From the NCBI GenBank assembly GCA_964372275.1, contig CAYJRR010000119.1, positions 1 to 14,077 of the forward strand: a stretch of 14,077 nt of DNA, in the 5' to 3' direction. Shown here piece by piece: positions 6,118 to 14,077 of the stretch. A model generated the notes under the pieces. The model made no database searches, was not told the origin of the DNA, and saw nothing but the letters and a program-made list of their open reading frames with translations. The translations under genes and the position numbers were made by a program. This DNA comes from CAYJRR01 sp964372275 [NCBI: uncultured bacterium]. Its GTDB lineage: Bacteria; CAYJRR01. Each line of letters opens with the position of its first letter. Positions within the stretch are counted from its first letter, which is position 1.

Positions 6118-6888
6118 TCAGCGGTCTTGTTCGACGGAGAGGTAGTCGACCCAGAGGGTGGTGGGGGCGCGGGTGCCGTCGGGACGTTGCAGGTTCCAGA
6201 GTTGGAACTCGGGGGTGAGGCCGCCGGTCGGAACGCGGCCTTCGACGGTGGCGGTGGCGCGCTCGACGCCGTCGATGAAGAGGGTGGCGGTGGGGGGCGT
6301 TCCGTCGGCGCCGCGGGTGGTGACGATCCTGAAGACGGCCCACTCGCCCGGGGTGTGACGGAAGTCGGTGAGGAACTGGCCGTAGGCGCCGGTCGCCTCG
6401 TTGTTGACCTCGAACTGCCAGGTCGGCGCGACGGTCGAGGCGTAGATCGCCGCGATCACGTTGTAGGGGTCGTGCAGACCGATGAAGCCGACCGTCGCCT
6501 GGAGGTCGTCGGCCGTGCTGAACATGACCCGCGCTTCGTAGACGACGTTCTTGTCGGCGCTGAACGGGCGGACGTCGTTCATGCCGGTGTGCGGATCCTC
6601 GCCGAAGCGCACCCGCGCCACACCTTCGGCCTCGGTCGTCGAGAGCGACATCGCCCCTCCGATCGGACCACCGCGGGCGACGTCGGCCGCACCGCTTCCG
6701 CCGAGCGAGAGCGCATAACGGGGATCGATCGCCACGCCGAGGAAGTCGTCCATCCACCGCACCCGCGGGAGCGCGAGCGTCTTCGGCGGTTCGGGATCAC
6801 GCGGCGCGTCTCCGGAGAGGTCGGCCGGTTGACATGCCGCGACGAGAGCGAGCAGCGTCGCCGCGAACACGAAACGCGTCGTCCTCAT
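6118..6888 (-). CDS. Exported lipoprotein with a LamG/concanavalin-like beta-sandwich
   Basis: A 256-residue protein. Residues 1-19 are a lipoprotein signal (MRTTRF, hydrophobic core, LVAAC with Cys19). The mature part has segments typical of jelly-roll sandwiches: VVYEARVMFST (mid-protein), ATVGFIGLHDP, WAVFRIV, TATLFIDG, and a closing LWVDYLSVEQ strand. Similar domains occur in carbohydrate-binding and surface proteins; no catalytic glycosidase motif (for example EXDXXE) is seen, so a binding or structural role is likelier. The ATG at 6888 is chosen because it starts the signal peptide and GAGGAGG lies 9 nt upstream. The stop is 54 bp upstream of vapB. Substrate and role are unknown. Confidence 0.8.
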   Translation of the reverse strand: MRTTRFVFAATLLALVAACQPADLSGDAPRDPEPPKTLALPRVRWMDDFLGVAIDPRYALSLGGSGAADVARGGPIGGAMSLSTTEAEGVARVRFGEDPHTGMNDVRPFSADKNVVYEARVMFSTADDLQATVGFIGLHDPYNVIAAIYASTVAPTWQFEVNNEATGAYGQFLTDFRHTPGEWAVFRIVTTRGADGTPPTATLFIDGVERATATVEGRVPTGGLTPEFQLWNLQRPDGTRAPTTLWVDYLSVEQDR

Positions 6889-7115
6889 GGTGGCCGTCCT
6901 CCTCGGAGCCGGACGTAGCAACAACCGTGCAGGGGGGCGCCGGCGCCGTCACGCCGTCTACTCCTTGAGCGGCCGCGGGGTTTTCGCCGCACACCGCGCG
7001 CGGCGTCGGCTCCTCACCATGGAGAATCCAGGCAAAGCTACGCGGCGGGTGCGCTCCACCGGAGACTCCCCGTCCCGAACCGCGCGCCGTTCGATCCGAT
7101 CGGGAACGGTACCCG
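6889..7115. other. Gene-free gap of 227 bp
   Basis: Between the phosphohexomutase stop and the next lipoprotein start I find no gene, no convincing terminator with a U tract, and no good promoter pair. It contains a 12-bp palindrome GGCGCCGGCGCC at 6936-6947 and several weak GC-rich hairpins. The minus-strand frame from the ATG at 7020 would encode only 20 basic residues and lacks a Shine-Dalgarno sequence. Confidence 0.5.
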
Positions 7116-8627
7116 TTACCGACTCCGACGCGGGTCGGATCCGACCGGGTCCGATCCGATGACTCCGACCATCTCCCGGCCGGCGGCGAGGAGGACCCTC
7201 ACCTGCTCCGGACTTTCCGCCTCGGCGTAGATCCGAAGCACCGGCTCTGTCCCCGACGGCCGCAGGAGCAGCCAGGAGTCTCCTTCCAACGTGAGCTTCA
7301 CCCCATCCCGATCCGAGCGCTCCGCGACCCCCCGGCCCGCCACCGTCGCCGGCGCCAATCGCCGCACCTTCTCGACCGTCTCCGCCGCGTGCGCGGGATC
7401 GAGGTGCAGGTCGACGCGCGCGTAATGCCACTCTCCGACCTCCTCGAAGATCGCCTCCAGCAGTTTGCGAGGTGGAAGATCGGCGTGGGCGCACGCCTCC
7501 AGCAGGAGCAGGGCGGACAGCGATCCGTCGCGGTCCGGGAGGTGGAAGCGGAATCCGAGACCGCCGCTCTCCTCCCCTCCGATCAGCACGCCACCGGCGA
7601 GCATCTTTTCGGCGATGTGCTTGAAGCCGATCGGCGTCTCGATCCGCTCGCACCCGGCGGCCCGTGCCAGCCGGCGGACCATCACGGTCGAGGAGATCGT
7701 CTGCACCACCGTCCCCTTCAGGCCGCGCCCCCGAAGCAAGTGCCGAAGGACACAAGCGAAGACACGGTGGGCGTCGAACGTCTCTCCCTCCTCGTCGACG
7801 GCACCGATCCGGTCGGCATCGCCGTCGAGCGCGAGGCCGATCGCAGGCAGATCGCCCGGTCGGGCCTTCACTGCGCGGCGGAGCTCCGCCAGGTTCTCGT
7901 CGATCGGCTCGGGGTTCACGCCGCCGAAGGTCGGATTCGGATCGCCGCGGATCTCGCGCGCGTCGAGGCCGGCTTCGAGGAGGAGGGGGAGCAGTACGCC
8001 GGCCCCCGCGCCGTGGATCGGATCGACGACCACCTGCAGGCGCGCCTTCCCGATCGCGGGAAGGTCGACCGACTTCCGCAGCACGTCGAGGTAGGGCGAC
8101 CGCAGATCGACCACCTCGACGCGGCCGCGGCGCGTCGCCTCCTCGAACGGCATGCGCGGAAGGCGCTTCGCCGCGTCGGCTCGCCGCTGCACCGCCCGCT
8201 CGATCCGTGCCGTCGTCTCCGGCAACGCGGAGCCGCCGAACGACTCCTTGATCTTGAATCCGTTCCAGCGGCTCGGGTTGTGGCTGGCGGTGATCACCAC
8301 GCCGGCGACCGCACCGCGGTCGCGCACCGCGACCGAGACGGCCGGGGTCGGAACGTCGCCGGCCGCGAGCAGCACGCGAATGCCGGCCCCCGCCATCACC
8401 TCCGCCACCGCGCGCGCGAACTCCGCCGAGAGGAAGCGGCGGTCGAAGCCGACGACCACCGCCGGCTCGGCGCCGCGGCCGGTTCCGCCGTCGGCCGCGA
8501 CGGCGCATCGCGCTTCGATCTCGTCGGCGAGCGCAGCGGCCACCCATCGCACCCGTTCGAAGGTGAACTCCTCGGCGATGACGCCGCGCCATCCGTCGGT
8601 CCCGAAGCGAATCGTCGAACCGGCCAT
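7116..8627 (-). CDS. Phosphoglucomutase/phosphomannomutase family enzyme
   Basis: A 503-residue alpha-D-phosphohexomutase, cytoplasmic. All four hallmark sites are present: RFGTDGWRG at the N-terminus, the phosphoserine loop TASHNP with Ser115, the metal site DGDADR (268-273), the sugar-binding GGEESGG (350-356), and the phosphate-binding RPSGTEP (456-462). The enzyme moves phosphate between C1 and C6 of glucose or a related sugar; sugar specificity cannot be read safely. I chose the ATG at 8627 because AGAGG lies just upstream; a GTG at 8639 overlapping the pdxA stop is possible and would add four residues. It is the last gene of the operon. The final residues (GSDPVGSDPRRSR) come from a short DNA repeat and look like a recent extension. 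Confidence 0.94.
   Translation of the reverse strand: MAGSTIRFGTDGWRGVIAEEFTFERVRWVAAALADEIEARCAVAADGGTGRGAEPAVVVGFDRRFLSAEFARAVAEVMAGAGIRVLLAAGDVPTPAVSVAVRDRGAVAGVVITASHNPSRWNGFKIKESFGGSALPETTARIERAVQRRADAAKRLPRMPFEEATRRGRVEVVDLRSPYLDVLRKSVDLPAIGKARLQVVVDPIHGAGAGVLLPLLLEAGLDAREIRGDPNPTFGGVNPEPIDENLAELRRAVKARPGDLPAIGLALDGDADRIGAVDEEGETFDAHRVFACVLRHLLRGRGLKGTVVQTISSTVMVRRLARAAGCERIETPIGFKHIAEKMLAGGVLIGGEESGGLGFRFHLPDRDGSLSALLLLEACAHADLPPRKLLEAIFEEVGEWHYARVDLHLDPAHAAETVEKVRRLAPATVAGRGVAERSDRDGVKLTLEGDSWLLLRPSGTEPVLRIYAEAESPEQVRVLLAAGREMVGVIGSDPVGSDPRRSR
7133..7146. repeat. 14-bp palindrome inside the 3' end of the phosphohexomutase gene
   Basis: GGTCGGATCCGACC is a perfect palindrome. Related GTCCGATCC and GATCCGATC copies surround it (about 7090-7160). 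It lies in the last codons of the gene, so it could contribute to a 3'-end hairpin or be a small local repeat expansion. Confidence 0.4.
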
Positions 8628-8635
8628 CGAACCTC

Positions 8636-9589
8636 TCACCCCCCGCTCGCCGCGGACTTCGCGAGAGTACGCGCCAACTTCAGCGCGGCGATCAACGAAG
8701 ACGGGTCGGCGATCCCCCTCCCCGCGATGTCATAAGCCGTCCCGTGGTCGACGGAGGTGCGCACGTATGGAAGCCCGAGCGAAACGTTTACCGCCAGCCT
8801 GAACCCCTCGAGCTTCGCGGGGATCAGCCCCTGGTCGTGGAACATCGCCACCACCGCGTCCCAACGGGGCGGCCTCCCGCCGGCCACGCGGCGCGCGAGA
8901 TGCAGCGCCGAGTCGGAGGGGAGCGGCCCGTCGACGCGAATCCCCTGCGCGCGCGCCGCTGCAACGGCCGGGGCGATGGTCCGCGCCTCCTCGCGGCCGA
9001 TCTTCCCTCCCTCTCCGGCGTGCGGGTTCAACCCGAGCACCACGAGGCGCGGACGGTGGATCCCGAACTCGCGCCGGAGCGCCTGGTGCGCGCGGCGAAT
9101 CGTGATCAGCACGGCGTCGCGCGTGATCGACCGAGCGACCCGCGACAGTGGCAGGTGGTTGGTCACCAGCGCCACCTTGAGGCGCGGCGAGACCATCAGC
9201 ATCGTGGCGGTGGGCCGGACCCGCGACCACCGCGACAAGAGCTCGGTGTGACCGGGGGCCGGCCCGCCCGCCCGCCACGGAGCCAGCTTGCGGATCGGTC
9301 CGGTGACCATCGCCTTCGCCGTGCCGCTCATGCAGAGCTCGTGCGCCATCGACACGTAGGCGACGCCGCCGTCGGACGCGGATGCCGGCAGGTGCAACAC
9401 CGTCGCCGAGGCCGCGCGCAGACGCAGGCGCTTCGCGGTGCGCGCGAGCAGTTCCGCGTCACCGCACACGACGACGTTTCGTCCATGTCCGGCGGCGATC
9501 GCCTTCGCGACGATCTCGGGGCCGATCCCTCGGGGATCTCCCATCGTCACCGCGACGATCGGGCCGCCGTCCGAACGGCGCCGGCTCAC
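8636..9589 (-). CDS. pdxA: 4-hydroxythreonine-4-phosphate dehydrogenase
   Basis: A 317-residue enzyme of normal PdxA length. Motifs in order: VAVTMGDPRGIGPEI (12-26), PGHTE with His114 and Thr115, NHLPL with His145, GLNPHAGEGG with His190, AMFHDQG with His251, and VNVSLGLPYVRTSVDHGTAYDIAG (267-290, shown here as a region). His145, His190 and His251 are the metal ligands expected in the family. PdxA oxidises 4-phosphohydroxy-L-threonine in the DXP-dependent route to pyridoxal phosphate. The GTG start at 9589 overlaps the surA stop (GTGA), so translation is coupled; a longer frame upstream is low-complexity. surA followed by pdxA is a well-known arrangement in proteobacteria. Confidence 0.93.
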   Translation of the reverse strand: MSRRRSDGGPIVAVTMGDPRGIGPEIVAKAIAAGHGRNVVVCGDAELLARTAKRLRLRAASATVLHLPASASDGGVAYVSMAHELCMSGTAKAMVTGPIRKLAPWRAGGPAPGHTELLSRWSRVRPTATMLMVSPRLKVALVTNHLPLSRVARSITRDAVLITIRRAHQALRREFGIHRPRLVVLGLNPHAGEGGKIGREEARTIAPAVAAARAQGIRVDGPLPSDSALHLARRVAGGRPPRWDAVVAMFHDQGLIPAKLEGFRLAVNVSLGLPYVRTSVDHGTAYDIAGRGIADPSSLIAALKLARTLAKSAASGG

Positions 9590-10624
9590 GGGGAGGGCGG
9601 CGGCGCCGGAGTCGAAGGCGCGACCGGCGGAGCAGGAACCGACGGTGGCGCCGGAGCTTCGACCGCGACCGGGCCGTCGAGACGGACCTCGACGAACGCC
9701 TTGGAGCGCAGTTCCGCCACCCACCGTTCGTACTCCTTTTCCGCCGCCTGGTTGAACAGCAGGGCGCGGATCCGATCCTGCACCTCCTCGAACGGCTTCG
9801 CCGGACGCTCCCGGCGCTCGACCACCTGCAGGAGATGGAAGGCGCCGCCGAACTCGATCACCGGCCCGACCTGACCGGCGGCGAGCGCGAAGGCGGCGCG
9901 CTCGATCTCGGGGGCGACGTCGCCGCGGGCGAACCAGCCCAGGTCCCCGCCCTGCCCCGGATTCGGCCCTTCGGTCTCGACCCGCGCGATCGCCGCGAAC
10001 TCCTTGCCGCCGGTCGTCACCTGGACGCGTATCGCCTCCAGTCCCGACCGCACCCGCTCCGTCTCGGCGCGGGAGGCCGCTTGCGGGATCCGCTTGGAGA
10101 TCATCCGCACCCGCACCTCGTCGTCGTTCTGGAAGTTCGCCTGGTAGTAGGCGCGGATCTCGGTATCGCTGATGGCGACGCGCGGCTGGACACGCGCCTC
10201 GATCACCTTCTGCCGCTGCCGCGACTTGCGGAGATAGTCCCGCAGCGACGCGTCGGTGAACCCCTGACGCGCCATCTGTCTCTTGAACTCCGATTCGTCG
10301 AGACCGTTCTCCTTCTTCAGCCGGCCGATCTCCGCGTCGATCTCTTTCTGCGAGACCTGGACCCCCAGCTCCCTCGCCTGCTCCTCGACGAGCCTGTCGG
10401 CGATCATCCCGTCGAGGACCTTGGCCCGCACTTCGCTCCGAGCCAGCGCCCGACCGACCGGATCGGGGGCCTCGGCCATGGCGCGCTCCTCGTAGGGGGC
10501 GGCCTGCCGGCCGAGCTCGGAGAGCAGGACGATCTCGTCGTTCACCACCGCCACGATGCGGTCGACGACCTCCGCGCCGGCGCCCGCCGCCGCCGCGAGC
10601 GCCGCTGCCGCCAGGGCGACCGCG

Positions 10625-10653
<29 letters not shown>
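9586..10653 (-). CDS. surA: SurA-like periplasmic chaperone with one parvulin domain
   Basis: A 355-residue protein. Residues 1-27 are a Sec signal peptide (RRWSS, alanine-rich core, AGA-like cleavage site). VVDRIVAVVNDEIVLLSEL (29-47) is the hallmark opening of the SurA N-domain, and helical segments follow to about 175. A parvulin domain spans about 180-280 (GGDLGWFARGDVAPEIE, AFALAAGQVGPVIEFGGAFHLLQV as landmarks). A proline/alanine-rich tail fills 333-355. The first catalytic-site histidine of parvulins is Met184 here, while the late histidine (His273) is present. SurA carries unfolded outer-membrane proteins through the periplasm. The gene overlaps the upstream parvulin gene by 29 bp, and AAGG precedes the ATG. 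E. coli SurA has two parvulin domains; this one has one. Confidence 0.9.
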
Positions 10654-11668
<1,015 letters not shown>

Positions 11669-11681
11669 GTCCGTCCGACCG

Positions 11682-11687
11682 CCTCCT
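11682..11687 (-). promoter_or_regulatory. Shine-Dalgarno site of the repeat-disrupted lipoprotein gene
   Basis: AGGAGG on the minus strand is a full-consensus ribosome site. It is 13 nt from the ATG at 11668, with no in-frame alternative start between them. It supports translation beginning at 11668, just outside the hairpin stem. Confidence 0.5.
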
Positions 11688-11700
11688 GCCGCCCCCAACA

Positions 11701-11732
11701 GCAAGGGGCCTCGCACCCGCGAAGCCCCTTGC
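11701..11732 (-). terminator. Strong stem-loop between the first two parvulin genes
   Basis: In the minus-strand RNA, GCAAGGGGCUUCGC pairs with GCGAGGCCCCUUGC over 14 bp (one G-U pair) around a GGGU tetraloop. It begins 22 bp after the stop of the upstream gene. There is no U tract, so it may act as a partial terminator, an mRNA-stabilising hairpin, or a spacer that uncouples expression of the two genes. Confidence 0.55.
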
Positions 11733-11754
11733 CGGATCTTCCGCGTAGGGCGAC

Positions 11755-12837
11755 CTAGTGGTCGTGCCCGTCCCCGCCCGCCTTCGCCGCGCTCGGAACC
11801 ATCACCGACGACGCCCCCGGCGCCCCCGGCATCTCCGGATGGCCGGCGCCGCCGCCCATCCCCAGCGACTGCATCTGCTGGATCATCTGCGGATTGAAGG
11901 CCGGCTTCGGCTGGATCGTCGGCACGTAGCTCGCCAGCGCGTCGTCGTTCACCGTGACCTTCGCGTTGTTCTTCAGCTCGGCGATGTAGTTGTCGAGCAT
12001 CTGCTTGCGCCGCTCGGTGAGGAGCTTGCGCTCGATCGACTTCTTCACCTGGTCGTAGGTCCGCTCGGTCCGCGGAGCGCGGTTCTCGACCTTGACGATG
12101 TTCCACCCTTCGTCGGTCTTGAAGACCGAGCTGATCTCTCCGTTCTTCAGGGCGAACGCCTTGGTGACGATCGTCTGGTTCAGGCCGTCACGCCCCGACG
12201 CGGCGAAGTAACCGAGCTCCCCCTTGCGGGCCTTCTCCGGCCCCTCCGACACCTCCATCGCCAGGTTGCCGAAATCCTCCGGTTTGGCGGTGGCGCGCTT
12301 GCGGATCTCCTCCGCCTTCTTCTTGGCCTCCCCTTCGTCCGACCCGAACTGCACCAGGATGCGGCGCGCCCGGACCTTCTCCGGGATCACGTACTCCTCG
12401 TGGTGGGAATCGAAGTACTTCTTCGTCTCGGCGTCGGGGATCGTCGGCGCCTCGGCGTTGTTCCCCAGCGCATCGCGCTGGAGGAGGCTGACCATCATCA
12501 TCTTCACGCGCGGATGGTCGGCGTAGCCCTTGGCCTTGGCCTCCTGGTAGAGCACCTCGTTGGAGATCAGCTCCTCCAGGAACTCCTTGCGCTTCTCCGC
12601 CGTCACCTCGGAGGCGTTCTGGAAGGTCGAGCGGTTGACGCGCTCGTCCATCTCCTTGGAGGTGATGTCCGACCCATTGACGTTGGCGAGGCCCGAACCG
12701 CCCGCCTCCTTCTTGTAGGGCTTGACCTCGATCTTCGGGATCCCACCGGCGCCGGCGGTATCGCCGCAGCCGGCGACGACGGCGAGGGAGGAGGACGCTG
12801 CGAACACGGATGCCAGGAGGAGTGCCGACCGCTTCAT
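11755..12837 (-). CDS. PpiC/parvulin-family lipoprotein, probable folding factor
   Basis: A 360-residue protein from the ATG at 12837, chosen because it starts the lipoprotein signal (MKRSALLLAS, hydrophobic, VVAGC with Cys24) and GAGG lies close upstream. An N-terminal helical part (about 55-150, ISNEVLYQEAKAKG) resembles the SurA/PrsA N-domain. The parvulin domain is at about 155-252 (RARRILVQF, KGELGYFAASG, AFALKNGEISSVF, GWNIVKV). Both active-site histidine positions are replaced (Arg159, Asn246), so isomerase activity is doubtful and chaperone action is likelier. The C-terminal tail is rich in Gly, Pro and Met and ends GHDH. It follows mfd by about 97 bp and precedes a second parvulin lipoprotein. 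A longer frame from 12951 lacks a sensible N-terminus. Confidence 0.9.
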   Translation of the reverse strand: MKRSALLLASVFAASSSLAVVAGCGDTAGAGGIPKIEVKPYKKEAGGSGLANVNGSDITSKEMDERVNRSTFQNASEVTAEKRKEFLEELISNEVLYQEAKAKGYADHPRVKMMMVSLLQRDALGNNAEAPTIPDAETKKYFDSHHEEYVIPEKVRARRILVQFGSDEGEAKKKAEEIRKRATAKPEDFGNLAMEVSEGPEKARKGELGYFAASGRDGLNQTIVTKAFALKNGEISSVFKTDEGWNIVKVENRAPRTERTYDQVKKSIERKLLTERRKQMLDNYIAELKNNAKVTVNDDALASYVPTIQPKPAFNPQMIQQMQSLGMGGGAGHPEMPGAPGASSVMVPSAAKAGGDGHDH

Positions 12838-12872
12838 GAAGACCTCACGTTCTGGGTGCCTGCCACGCCCGT

Positions 12873-12899
12873 CAGGCCCGAGCGCGCTCCCAGGGCCTG
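12873..12899 (-). terminator. Stem-loop between mfd and the first parvulin gene
   Basis: CAGGCCC and GGGCCTG form a 7-bp stem, and GAGCGCGCTC inside the loop can pair further. It lies 36-62 bp after the mfd stop and ends about 35 bp before the next start. Without a U tract it is only a possible terminator or leader structure. Confidence 0.35.
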
Positions 12900-12934
12900 T
12901 CCGGGGCGAATTTCGTCGGTGGGATCTACCACCT

Positions 12935-14077
12935 TCACCGGAGTAGTTCAAGGAGCGCCTTCGCCTCTTCGAGGACCTTCGCCCGGTCGGCGACCCGCGC
13001 CCGGAAGCGCTGGTCCGGAGTGAGCTTGAACCGCTTCGGCTCCCGCGCCGCCATCCGCACCAGGCGTTCCGGATTCACCCGGGTGACAGGAGCAAATGCC
13101 AGGACCAGCTCCCGTCCGTCGAAGGCCAGGTCGCGGATCCCCAAGCCCTGCAAGGTGCGGCGCAGGCGCAGCACCGCGATCAGGTTGTCGACCTCCTGCG
13201 GGAGGACGCCGAACCGATCGCGCAGCTCGTCCCGCACCTGGGTCAGCTCCTCCTCCTCCCTGGCGGCCGAGAGACGCCGGTAGAAGCCGACCCGGTATCG
13301 CGGGTCCTGGATGTAGCCCTCCGGGATGGCCGCCGCGACGCGCAGGTTGATCTCCGGCTCGATCTCCGGCTCGGGGGCTTGCCCCTTCAGCTCGTCGACC
13401 GCCTTCTTCAGCAACGAACAGTAGAGGTCGAATCCGACGGCGTGGATGAACCCGGACTGCGAGCTGCCGAGGAGATTGCCGGCGCCGCGGATCTCGAGAT
13501 CGCGCTGCGCCACGCGGAAGCCGCTCCCCAGCTCGGTGAACTCCTGCATCGCCGACAGGCGCTCCAGCGCGTCGGCGGAGATCACGTCCCCGGGCGGAAC
13601 CAGCAGGACGCAGTAGGCTCGCTGGCTGGACCGGCCGACGCGCCCGCGCAGCTGGTAGAGCTGGGCGAGGCCGAAGCGGTCGGCGCGGTTGACGATCATC
13701 GTGTTGGCGCTTGGGATGTCGAGGCCGGATTCGACGATCGCGGTGCAGACCAGGACGTCGTACTTGCGGTCGACGAAGTCGACCATCACCTGCTCCAGGT
13801 CGTCGGGGGCCATCTGCCCGTGCGCGATCCCGAGCCGCGCCTCCGGGACCACCTTCTGCACGTAGCTCGCCACCGCGCCGATGTTCCGGACGCGGTTGTG
13901 GACCACGTAGACCTGCCCGCCGCGGGAGAGCTCCCGCAGGATCGCCTCGCGGATCACTCCGGCCTCCCACTTGGCGACGAAGGTCCGGATCGGGAGGCGG
14001 TCCTCCGGCGGGGTCTCGATCAACGAAAGATCTCGTAGCCCGGAGAGGCTCATGTGCAGCGTGCGCGGGATCGGGGT
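12935..14077 (-). CDS. mfd: Transcription-repair coupling factor Mfd, C-terminal part
   Basis: The frame is open to the right edge (380 residues; the gene begins outside the window, and full-length Mfd is about 1,150 residues). The first residues TPIPRTLHMSLSGLRDLSLI are the conserved link between the two helicase lobes. QVYVVHNRV, DVLVCTAIVESGLDIPSANT and QLYQLRGRVGRS are helicase motifs of the second lobe. ELGSGFRVAQRDLEIRGAGNLLG is the TRG-type motif, given here as a landmark near the middle of the fragment. The C-terminal regulatory domain follows (INLRVAAAIPEGYI, RFGVLP). Mfd removes stalled RNA polymerase at DNA lesions and recruits UvrA. The stop is intact and nothing suggests a frameshift. 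Confidence 0.97.
   Translation of the reverse strand, partial: TPIPRTLHMSLSGLRDLSLIETPPEDRLPIRTFVAKWEAGVIREAILRELSRGGQVYVVHNRVRNIGAVASYVQKVVPEARLGIAHGQMAPDDLEQVMVDFVDRKYDVLVCTAIVESGLDIPSANTMIVNRADRFGLAQLYQLRGRVGRSSQRAYCVLLVPPGDVISADALERLSAMQEFTELGSGFRVAQRDLEIRGAGNLLGSSQSGFIHAVGFDLYCSLLKKAVDELKGQAPEPEIEPEINLRVAAAIPEGYIQDPRYRVGFYRRLSAAREEEELTQVRDELRDRFGVLPQEVDNLIAVLRLRRTLQGLGIRDLAFDGRELVLAFAPVTRVNPERLVRMAAREPKRFKLTPDQRFRARVADRAKVLEEAKALLELLR

Noticed and set aside
4924-6918. Long plus-strand open frame (664 residues)
   Set aside because: It runs antisense to the small lipoprotein, vapC, vapB and the beta-sandwich lipoprotein, all with recognisable features. The plus-strand protein has none.
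6961-7020. Twenty-residue basic peptide frame on the minus strand
   Set aside because: It has no Shine-Dalgarno sequence or recognisable motif, and its composition matches chance frames in GC-rich DNA.
6958-8592. Minus-strand frame of 544 residues overlapping the phosphohexomutase
   Set aside because: It is a +1 shadow, rich in Arg and Gly, of a gene with all four family motifs.
11669-12106. Upstream extension of the second parvulin gene
   Set aside because: The extension is a shadow of the preceding gene's 3' end, and a ribosome site and signal peptide support the start at 11668.

Overview
This is a GC-rich window from a Gram-negative bacterium. At least five proteins carry N-terminal lipoprotein signals and there is a SurA-type periplasmic chaperone, so the cell has an outer membrane. 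Every gene I can support lies on the minus strand, so the window is read from high to low coordinates. The order mfd, PpiC-type proteins, surA, pdxA is familiar from delta-proteobacteria-like lineages. The heptamer hairpin and glycine-rich lipoproteins would suit Myxococcota, Acidobacteriota or related uncultured groups. I cannot place the organism more exactly from sequence alone.

Right block (14077 to 7116): the 3' part of mfd (transcription-repair coupling factor) is followed by three consecutive parvulin/SurA-family proteins (two lipoproteins and one SurA-like protein), then pdxA (vitamin B6 synthesis) and a phosphohexomutase. From the second parvulin gene on, the genes overlap or nearly touch, so this part is very probably one operon. 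The junction between the first and second parvulin genes is unusual. It holds a strong stem-loop and then a 36-bp inverted repeat built of TGGAAAA heptamers. The repeat spans the translation start of the second gene and encodes much of its signal peptide.

Middle block (7115 to 4953): a 227-bp gene-free gap, a beta-sandwich-like lipoprotein, a VapBC toxin-antitoxin pair with a readable promoter/operator and an apparently leaderless antitoxin mRNA, and a small putative lipoprotein.

Left block (4848 to 1): a compact acyl-CoA cluster (crotonase, a BKACE/DUF849 beta-keto acid cleavage enzyme, and a 70-residue biotin carrier) is followed by a four-helix membrane protein. After these come two tandem paralogous glycine-rich lipoproteins, the second running off the left edge. 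The crotonase, BKACE and biotin carrier plausibly act in one acyl-CoA or keto-acid pathway. The membrane protein and glycine-rich genes are close enough to be co-transcribed, but their role is unknown.

No tRNA, rRNA, CRISPR array, transposase or plus-strand gene was found. Long plus-strand open frames are antisense shadows of GC-rich genes.
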